A DNA stretch of 64,000 nucleotides from Brevibacillus sp051967035 (lineage in GTDB: Bacteria > Bacillota > Bacilli > Brevibacillales > Brevibacillaceae): NCBI RefSeq assembly GCF_051967035.1, contig NZ_JBQCKK010000007.1:90234-154233 (forward strand), given 5' to 3'. The notes below the pieces were generated by a model, which worked only from the letters and a program-made list of their open reading frames with translations, made no database searches and was not told the origin of the DNA. Positions 58,259 through 64,000 of the stretch are shown here, piece by piece. The translations under genes were made by a program, and so were the position numbers. Every line of letters starts with the position of its first letter. Within the stretch, counting starts at the first letter, position 1.

Positions 58259-59398
58259 ATGAATAGCGATCGAAAGGGGACGTTTCAGGATCTGAATGCC
58301 CTTTTTGTTTTTGGCGCGCTCACGGTACTTGCGATTCACATTCTCGGTTTTTTCATTGAGAATCAACAGGACTACCCGTGGAACGGCGAAGTGGAAGCCG
58401 TCCTGCTTATTTTGCTGCGCTTCGGACGCTCCCTGTTTATTTTTGCTACAGGGATGCTGCTGTTTTACTGGTACCAAAAGCGGGAGATGGACTGGGCTGC
58501 CTTCTGGAAAAAGCGGTGGCGCGTCATCGTTTTGCCCTATATGATCTGGACGGCGGTTTTTACCGGTTTCAAGCTGCAAAGTATGGATCCCCGCGTATTG
58601 GCTGGCCCGTTTTTCGAGAGCCTGTTTACGGGCAGTGCGTTTTACCATCTGTATTACATCCCGCTCTATTTGCAGCTGAATTTGCTGTTTTGCCTGGTCA
58701 AACCATGGGTGGAGCGGTTTTTAAGCTTTCGCGTCCTGGTGGTGCTGTTTGTCGGACAGATCGGTCTGTACGCCCTGTACCAGGTCTTGTTCATCAACCC
58801 GCTCTGGGAAATCGACTGGACGGCGTCGTCTCTTCTCCGCTTCGTCCAGCACACGTATGTATCCGGACAAAATTACGTGCACATGTACCTGTTTACCTTT
58901 GCGCTCGGGGCCTATGCGGGCATGAATCTGGAAAAATGGCGCATGTGGACCTGGCGGCTGCAAGTCCCTGCCTGTGTGCTTGCAGGGGTGACAGCCATCT
59001 GGATGGCAAACGATTACTTGAGCGGCGCCGTATCGTATTATGAGAGCCTGAACATATTCCGGCCGCTCTACTTGCTCTACACCGTCGCTTTTCTTGCCAG
59101 CTTCTACTCGCTTTCCCGCTACCTCGGGAGGCTGCCCAAGCTCGGCTCCTGGCTATCGCGCATGGCCCGGCAAAACATGGCGATCTACATCGTCCACCCG
59201 CTGATTCTGTTTCTCCTGGAGAGCTACGTCATTTTCCGGCTGGATTGGTCGACGCCGTTCATCATGCTGGCCATGCTCGTGATTACGCCACCGCTCTGTA
59301 TCTTCTTGTATGAGCACACGCTGCTGTCGTACTGGACGGGCGGAAAAGGAAAACCGAAGTCCACGCCGGTCTACAAAACGGAAGTATACAAGGCGTAA
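58259..59398 (+). CDS. Membrane acyltransferase, acyltransferase-3 family
   Basis: 379 residues with about ten membrane helices. It opens with LNALFVFGALTVLAIHILGFF, where the family histidine of the catalytic motif occurs (AIH), and has LRFGRSLFIFATGMLLFYWYQKREMDWAAFWKKRWRVIVLPYMIW and QNMAIYIVHPLILFLLE. Such proteins O-acetylate surface polysaccharides or lipids. GGAGG lies before the ATG. It follows the lipoyl-enzyme gene by 54 bases and may be co-transcribed. A terminator follows at 59416. Confidence 0.85.
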   Translation: MNSDRKGTFQDLNALFVFGALTVLAIHILGFFIENQQDYPWNGEVEAVLLILLRFGRSLFIFATGMLLFYWYQKREMDWAAFWKKRWRVIVLPYMIWTAVFTGFKLQSMDPRVLAGPFFESLFTGSAFYHLYYIPLYLQLNLLFCLVKPWVERFLSFRVLVVLFVGQIGLYALYQVLFINPLWEIDWTASSLLRFVQHTYVSGQNYVHMYLFTFALGAYAGMNLEKWRMWTWRLQVPACVLAGVTAIWMANDYLSGAVSYYESLNIFRPLYLLYTVAFLASFYSLSRYLGRLPKLGSWLSRMARQNMAIYIVHPLILFLLESYVIFRLDWSTPFIMLAMLVITPPLCIFLYEHTLLSYWTGGKGKPKSTPVYKTEVYKA

Positions 59399-59415
59399 CC
59401 GCCCCTCGCTTCATT

Positions 59416-59441
59416 GCCTGGCAACCTGCCGGGCTTTTTTT
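59416..59441 (+). terminator. Terminator after the acyltransferase gene
   Basis: GCCTGGCA (59416-59423) with TGCCGGGC (59427-59434), one G-T pair, then seven T. Confidence 0.85.
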
Positions 59442-59609
59442 GTCCCGATCAGAAGATCCCGTATACGTGCAATCAAGGCTTGCGCCAATGGCTTGGCGCA
59501 GCAAGTTTTCTCATGTAGCTCTACCGCTGGCACCGTACTTACGGTATCATAGAGGAGGATCACTGGCAGCGCGTCGCTGCCGTAGACGACAGAAAAGGTG
59601 GTCGATCGG

Positions 59610-60083
59610 ATGAATCAGGATATCCCATTGTTACATACACCCATCAAAGAGCTTATTATCGCGTCCACAAAAGTTGCTCATGTGCAATTAGGAAATTCGC
59701 TTGAGCACGCTCTGCTTGTTCTGATCAAATCGGGTTACTCGGCCGTCCCGGTACTGGATCACCACTACCGTTTGCACGGATTGATCAGCACGAACATGAT
59801 TATCAACAAATCGCTGGGACTTGAACGCTTTGAACTGGAAAAAATCTCTGAGTACATCGTCGACGATGTCATGGACACAAAGATGCCGCGCTTGCACGAT
59901 ACGGATGAATTTTTGAAGGCGTTGGAAGTGTCCATTAACCATCCGTTTGTCTGTATTGAAGATGCCGACCATTACTTCCAAGGAATTTTGACGCGCAAAT
60001 CGATTTTGGCGCTGGCTTACCGCCATTTTCGCAACCTGCCTTATCCCTTGTCCGAGACTCAGCAGCCCCAGGAAAAAGCGTAA
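59610..60083 (+). CDS. cbpB: CBS-domain protein, CbpB (YkuL)-like
   Basis: 157 residues with two CBS repeats: IKELIIASTKVAHVQLGNSLEHALLVLIKSGYSAVPVLDHHYRLHGLIST and DDVMDTKMPRLHDTDEFLKALEVSINHPFVCIEDADHYFQGILTRKSIL. The size and sequence resemble YkuL/CbpB, which binds c-di-AMP and, when free, stimulates the stringent factor Rel. The ATG at 59610 has AAAGGTGG 9 bases upstream. Monocistronic. Confidence 0.85.
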   Translation: MNQDIPLLHTPIKELIIASTKVAHVQLGNSLEHALLVLIKSGYSAVPVLDHHYRLHGLISTNMIINKSLGLERFELEKISEYIVDDVMDTKMPRLHDTDEFLKALEVSINHPFVCIEDADHYFQGILTRKSILALAYRHFRNLPYPLSETQQPQEKA

Positions 60084-60093
60084 TCGAGCATAC

Positions 60094-60130
60094 AAAAAGA
60101 CGGAGGCCCGCGCCACCGTCCTTTTCTTTT
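60094..60130. terminator. Terminator between cbpB and the YheC/D gene
   Basis: GACGG with CCGTC as core of the stem, flanked by A- and T-runs. Confidence 0.7.
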
Positions 60131-60208
60131 TAACGCTCCGCTTTCTCGCATGTTCGCTTACTCGTTGCGATGATCGTGCTTCCGATCACTTTCCAGCCGT
60201 CCCGCTGT

Positions 60209-61309
60209 TTATCCGTGCAGCCGCAAAAATTGAGCCGCTTGCTTTTTGCGCAGCTTTTGCTCCTCCAGCAAGGTCAGGGCGTACTCCAGCGGATGGCGGT
60301 ACGTCTGCTTGAACATCGCCTTTTCCCCTGCCTTGAAAAAGGAATACCGCTGATCCCGCACATTGACCTCGATCAAGTACGGGTTGCCTTTCTCGTCGAT
60401 GCCCATATCCATCCCGAGATCCGCCAGCGAGGAAAAATGACGACCATACTGCTTCGCGATGGCAACAGCCGCTTCGCTGATTCGCCGGATGGTCTCTGCT
60501 TGCTGCTCCGGCGTAAACAGCGCTGCCACCGCTTCTGTGAACGGCACGGCCCTGCCCCCGCGCGAAAGGTTGCTCAGCTTGTTTTTGCTGTTGGCGACTT
60601 TGGCCACCATTCCGCTGACCGTCCAGTCGCGATCCCGGTTTTTTTGCACGGACACGCGGATGTCAAACGTTTTTCCGCCATAACGGGCGAGCGGAATTCC
60701 TCGCTGGATGAGAAAGCGCTTGTTGCCGACCCAGCGCCGGACGGCGGCCAACAGTTCGGGGCGCGACATCACGTTTCGCTTTTTCGAGGCGATGAAGTGA
60801 TAGTCGCTCCCGTGACGTTCGATCCTTGCCACACCGATGCCTACTGAGCCGATCGACGGCTTGACATAGACTACCTGGTATTTATCGAGAAACTGGCGAA
60901 GCTGTTCGCCTGAATAGGGAACGGTGTGGGGCAAGTATGGGCGAATGCGCTCGTTCTTCCACAGCATCTGGTGCACCTTGCGCTTGTCACGCACCACCAA
61001 ACCGTTGAAGACCGTCTTCTTTTTGCTGAGCCGGGAAATGACAGCGCGGGCTTTTGGGTCCCCGGTCAGGACGCGGTTGTGGATGACCCGCGGGATCGGG
61101 ACCAGTCGGGAAACGAGCCTGCTGCCATTCCAAAAATAGCCTTGCACCCGCTCGTCGCCCGCAAGGACATGCCTTGGATGAAAAAAGACAGGCTCCAGCC
61201 CCAGCTCTTTGCCGATTTCCACATAGTACGGCAGGCGCTCATACGACTTGTCTCCTTTGATCCCTTTCTGCATAATGGCCCAATCTAACATAATGCCGAT
61301 TCTGTCCAC
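60209..61309 (-). CDS. YheC/YheD family ATP-grasp protein, spore coat-associated
   Basis: 366 residues from a GTG at 61309 (VDRIGIMLDWAIMQ) with AGGGGG 7 bases upstream. The ATP-grasp core appears as VYVKPSIGSVGIGVARIE, FDIRVSVQKNRDRDWTVSGMVAKV and LGMDMGIDEKGNPYLIEVN. YheC/D proteins are found in spores of Bacilli and probably form amide or ester bonds, but the substrate is not known. No other yheC/D copy is next to it, although many Bacilli have two together. Confidence 0.85.
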   Translation of the reverse strand: MDRIGIMLDWAIMQKGIKGDKSYERLPYYVEIGKELGLEPVFFHPRHVLAGDERVQGYFWNGSRLVSRLVPIPRVIHNRVLTGDPKARAVISRLSKKKTVFNGLVVRDKRKVHQMLWKNERIRPYLPHTVPYSGEQLRQFLDKYQVVYVKPSIGSVGIGVARIERHGSDYHFIASKKRNVMSRPELLAAVRRWVGNKRFLIQRGIPLARYGGKTFDIRVSVQKNRDRDWTVSGMVAKVANSKNKLSNLSRGGRAVPFTEAVAALFTPEQQAETIRRISEAAVAIAKQYGRHFSSLADLGMDMGIDEKGNPYLIEVNVRDQRYSFFKAGEKAMFKQTYRHPLEYALTLLEEQKLRKKQAAQFLRLHG

Positions 61310-61463
61310 AAAGATCCCCCTTGCTCCATTCCTCACCATAGGGTATGTGCCAAAAACGGCAAGGGCGTGCCTATTTTGCAGACGCCAAGCCTAATCCGCC
61401 TGCTGACAAAATTTTTGCCAAGCCTGTCGGAATCTGCGCTTGCCCGGGAAAGGGGGACATGCG

Positions 61464-62024
61464 CTACTGGGCCCGACGCTCGATCGCCAAGAGGAACGGC
61501 GCCTGGTTTTGCTGGTTGATGTACTGGTATTTCAGCACGAGAAACTCCAACTGGCTAAGCTCGTGGCAAAATGCCTCCACCGCTTCCTTTTCTACTTCGC
61601 CTGCGGCATGACCCCAGTAGATCATCACCGTCATGATCCCTCCCGGCCGCAGTACGCGAAGGCCGGACTCGATGGCGCGGATGGTGCTGCTCGCCTGGGT
61701 CGTAATCTCTTTGTCACCTCCGGGCAGATAACCCAGGTTGAACATGATGGCGGCGGCTTGCACGTTCAGGCTCTCAATTTCCTCGTGGCTTGCCAGCTTC
61801 AGCTCCACCCGCTCTGCCAAGCCTTCCCGCTCCAGTCGGTCTTTGGTCTTGGCGATCGCCTGCGGCTGAATGTCGAAGGCGATGACCTTTCCCGTCTCCT
61901 GAACGAGTTGGGCGAGAAACAGCGTGTCATTGCCGTTGCCCATCGTGGCGTCGATCACCGTCTCTCCCGGTTGTACGCGCTCGCGAATCAGTTTTCGTGC
62001 TACCTCCAATACATTGGGAAACAT
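61464..62024 (-). CDS. MnmM-like tRNA methyltransferase (YtqB family)
   Basis: 186 residues. SAM motif DATMGNGNDTLFLAQLV, and the family motif MFNLGYLPGGDKEITTQ, which identifies the YtqB/MnmM group that completes the methylaminomethyl modification at wobble U34. GAGGAG lies 9 bases before the ATG at 62024. It is 34 bases downstream of the YhfI-like hydrolase on the same strand. Confidence 0.86.
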   Translation of the reverse strand: MFPNVLEVARKLIRERVQPGETVIDATMGNGNDTLFLAQLVQETGKVIAFDIQPQAIAKTKDRLEREGLAERVELKLASHEEIESLNVQAAAIMFNLGYLPGGDKEITTQASSTIRAIESGLRVLRPGGIMTVMIYWGHAAGEVEKEAVEAFCHELSQLEFLVLKYQYINQQNQAPFLLAIERRAQ

Positions 62025-62058
62025 TCTTTCTTTCTCTCCTCTCTTTCTATCCATGCCG

Positions 62059-62808
62059 CTACAGCTCGATTTGCCAACCGATACGGGCCACATGCACCGG
62101 ACCTGCGACAAACGCCTCCGCCTGACTGAGCACGTTGCTCTCTTCATACCCGTGGAACAAATGGGTGATCAGAAGCGAACGGCAATCGTGCGCCTGCGCC
62201 AGCTCTGCCGCCTGTCGGACGGACAAATGCCCGTTCGGCTTCGCTGGGCGATTCTGATCCAAATACGTCCCTTCACAGATAAACAAGTCTGCCTGATCGA
62301 CAAAGCCTCGCCACTGGGTCCCGGGTCCGCTGTCTGCGCCGTAGACAAGCGTTTTCCCGTTTGCTTCCAGCCGCACGGCATAGCAAGGGTCCCCGTCCCC
62401 GTGATCTGTGCGCAGGAAGGAGACATGCACATCTCCGATCGAGAGCTTGCTTCGTTCATCCACCGGGAAAAAGCGGGTTGCCTCCCGGTAGGTCAACGAT
62501 TTCGCCTGCTGCTCCGGAAACGCTGGCGCATAGACAGGAAGCGGCTTGTCGGCGGGCCGTTGCCCGAACAGCTGATGCACCATCAGTCCATACTGAAGCA
62601 CGCCCACATCTGCCACATGGTCGTGATGATAATGAGACAACAGCAGCGCATCCAGGTCGTAAAGGGGCAAGTAGACACCAAGCCGGGAAAGCACGCCGCT
62701 GCCGCAATCCAAAAGCAGTTTTCCCTCGTTTGTCTCGACCCAGTACCCTGGAGTCGCTCCCCCTGGACCTGGATATGGAGATTGATAGCCAAGCACGGTT
62801 ACGCGCAT
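62059..62808 (-). CDS. YhfI-like metallo-beta-lactamase fold hydrolase
   Basis: 249 residues. HxHxDH motif seen as LLSHYHHDHVADVG; further zinc ligands in RTDHGDGDPCYAV, YGADSG and ITHLFHGYEE. The first strand MRVTVLGYQSPYPGPGGATPGYWVE is typical for the YhfI/ElaC-like group, which includes RNase Z-like enzymes; the exact substrate is unknown. The ATG at 62808 is preferred since it starts at the fold. Divergent from ykvI. Confidence 0.85.
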   Translation of the reverse strand: MRVTVLGYQSPYPGPGGATPGYWVETNEGKLLLDCGSGVLSRLGVYLPLYDLDALLLSHYHHDHVADVGVLQYGLMVHQLFGQRPADKPLPVYAPAFPEQQAKSLTYREATRFFPVDERSKLSIGDVHVSFLRTDHGDGDPCYAVRLEANGKTLVYGADSGPGTQWRGFVDQADLFICEGTYLDQNRPAKPNGHLSVRQAAELAQAHDCRSLLITHLFHGYEESNVLSQAEAFVAGPVHVARIGWQIEL

Positions 62809-62861
62809 ATTCGGTTCACTCCCGCTCATAGGATGGAATAAGGTGGGACAGGAGGTCTGAG

Positions 62862-63899
62862 ATGCAAGGAACATGGAGAGCCTCATGGCAAATCGCTTTT
62901 ACGTATATCGGAACAGTCGTAGGAGCCGGCTTTGCATCAGGCAAGGAAATTGTTGAGTTCTTTGTGCAATATGGAACACAAGGCTTGATTGGCATTGGAA
63001 TTGCCACCAGTTTATTCGTGTGGGCTGGAATCCGGGTCATGCTCATCTCCTACCGGATTCAGGCCAATTCCTATCAAGAGGTCAGCACGTATTTGTTCGG
63101 ACATCCATTTGGCACGGTTTTTCATATGCTGCTGTTAACCGTTTTGCTAGGAACAACATCCGTGATGCTAGCGGCTACCGGCGCTATTTTTTGGGAGTCC
63201 TTTCATTTGTCCCCGCAAATCGGCATTTGGCTCAGCATGATTCTCATTTTTTTCGTCACGCGCAAAGGACTGTTTGCCATTCACCAAGTGAACAGCATTT
63301 TTGTGCCTTTGCTCATCGCGTTTACCCTGCTCGTGTTTCTGTATTCGAAACCGTGGCTGGATACAGGCGTGACCGTGGAAGCGTTGCGCCCCTGGGCCTG
63401 GCTCAGCTCCCCTCTCTACTATGTTGCCTTAAATGTCACGCTGACACAAGCGGTTCTTGTGCCGATCGGTCGGCACAGCACGAGCGAAAAGCCGCTGATC
63501 GTCGGGGGGATCATCGGCGGACTGGGAATCGGGCTGCTCCTGCTTTTGGCCTTTTCCTCGCTGACGGTAAAAATGCCGGGTATTCAGGAGGCGGAAATGC
63601 CGATGATCGCCCTGCTGCAAGGGCTGGGACGGAGCATCCCGTTTTTGTTCTCCTTGCTGGTGTACGCGGAAATTTTCTCGACGCTCGTAGCCAATGTCTT
63701 CGGCTTGGCGCAGCAGATCGGTCAGGTGACGCGGCTGCGCGGCGCCACGATCATTCTCGGCATCCTCGTCATCTGCTATCTGGTCAGCTTTATCGGTTTC
63801 AGTTCGCTGCTGCGCTTTTTGTACCCGTTGTTTGGCCAGTTCGTCCTCTTGTTCCTGGTGATGCTCGTCTACAGACAATGGCGTGACCGAGCCTGGTAG
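62862..63899 (+). CDS. ykvI: YkvI-like membrane protein
   Basis: 345 residues with ten or more membrane helices. The N-terminus QIAFTYIGTVVGAGFASGKEIVEFF is the hallmark of YkvI proteins, which share the amino-acid/sodium symporter fold. AGGAGGTCTGAG precedes the ATG. Substrate unknown. Its terminator seems to be interrupted by an IS element. Confidence 0.85.
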   Translation: MQGTWRASWQIAFTYIGTVVGAGFASGKEIVEFFVQYGTQGLIGIGIATSLFVWAGIRVMLISYRIQANSYQEVSTYLFGHPFGTVFHMLLLTVLLGTTSVMLAATGAIFWESFHLSPQIGIWLSMILIFFVTRKGLFAIHQVNSIFVPLLIAFTLLVFLYSKPWLDTGVTVEALRPWAWLSSPLYYVALNVTLTQAVLVPIGRHSTSEKPLIVGGIIGGLGIGLLLLLAFSSLTVKMPGIQEAEMPMIALLQGLGRSIPFLFSLLVYAEIFSTLVANVFGLAQQIGQVTRLRGATIILGILVICYLVSFIGFSSLLRFLYPLFGQFVLLFLVMLVYRQWRDRAW

Positions 63900-63924
63900 C
63901 ATGCAAAAAAACCTCTCCCATGGT

Positions 63925-64000
63925 TGGTCAAGACCCCAATTTGTAGACAGTAAGAAAAACCCCGGCCGTTAGGCCGACAGCTGACGTCTGAATTCAACAG
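63925..64000. mobile_element. End of an IS3-family insertion sequence (cut by right edge)
   Basis: TGGTCAAGACCCCAATTTGTAGACAG at 63925-63950 looks like an IS3-type terminal inverted repeat starting with TG. A minus-strand transposase stop lies 19 bases inside the end and a hairpin with T-run (63955-63977) closes it. The rest of the element is beyond the window. Right boundary, target duplication and exact left boundary cannot be seen. Confidence 0.5.
63969..64000 (-). CDS. IS3-family transposase, last residues only
   Basis: The minus strand reads VEFRRQLSA and a TAA stop (63969-63971) at the edge. This ending is common to rve-type transposases of IS3 elements (SPVEFRxQLSA-like). Only nine codons are inside the window. 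Confidence 0.45.
   Translation of the reverse strand, partial: VEFRRQLSA

Noticed and set aside
1..64000. CRISPR arrays, tRNA or rRNA genes, prophage, secondary-metabolite cluster
   Set aside because: No regularly spaced repeats, no cloverleaf or rRNA sequence, no phage structural genes and no NRPS/PKS genes were seen by reading; a tool search would be needed to be final.

Overview
The window is a chromosomal segment of a spore-forming Firmicute, most likely Brevibacillus or a close Paenibacillaceae relative. It is fairly GC-rich for the Bacillales. It carries many sporulation genes (cotE, spoVK, sspP, a Spo0E-like phosphatase, an SleB-type cortex hydrolase, YheC/D) and the Bacillus-type neighbourhoods lexA-yneA-ynzC, glnA-glnR-ynbB-hflX-spoVK-hfq-miaA and mutL-mutS-cotE-ricA-miaB. 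No rRNA, tRNA, CRISPR array, prophage or complete mobile element is visible. Genus-level assignment is inference from synteny and base composition.

Layout. 1-3.6 kb: a minus-strand operon of an ECF sigma factor, a membrane-anchored TolB-like propeller protein (probable anti-sigma) and a secreted protein cut by the left edge, then a Cys/Met-metabolism PLP enzyme. 3.7-9.2 kb: a cyclophilin lipoprotein, a cortex hydrolase, a structured intergenic RNA candidate, YfhH, a DUF441 membrane protein, a HesB-like protein and an uncharacterised pair (DUF2515 plus an alpha-barrel-like protein). 9.3-18.7 kb: YtpQ-like, DUF3900, a Ser/Thr kinase, a DEAD-box helicase, a phosphodiester-glycosidase-like protein, an ABC-F ATPase, an Apea-like HEPN protein, SspP, a DUF5937-like protein without its HTH, and a Spo0E-like phosphatase. 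18.8-23.8 kb: the pyruvate dehydrogenase operon pdhABCD (minus strand) with palindromes in its promoter region.

24-33 kb: an esterase, a threonine aldolase, a histidine-rich Cys-less A-type carrier homologue, HelD, FluC/CrcB, YnzC, and a divergent SOS module yneA/lexA with several LexA boxes; then DUF456, DUF4269 and Hsp20. 33-46 kb: an AT-richer orphan gene, glnRA, ynbB, hflX, spoVK, a truncated DUF4184 gene, a solitary divergent IF-3 paralogue, two MFS exporters, a VOC protein behind a LexA-box promoter, then hfq-miaA and a methyltransferase. 47-55.7 kb: mutSL, a phage-type amidoligase-like gene inserted next to cotE, ricA and miaB. 56-64 kb: an SLH surface protein, a LipL/LipM-type enzyme, an acyltransferase, CbpB-like CBS protein, YheC/D, MnmM-like methyltransferase, YhfI-like hydrolase, YkvI, and the edge of an IS3-family element that seems to have cut the ykvI terminator.

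Most of the window is conserved housekeeping and sporulation DNA. The least explained items are the ECF/propeller/secreted-protein operon, the structured RNA candidate at 5335-5558, the IF-3 paralogue, the amidoligase in the mutS-cotE interval, the Cys-less His-rich A-type carrier, and a LexA-box promoter in front of a VOC-fold gene. All assignments come from reading the sequence and from memory of the families; no database search was run.
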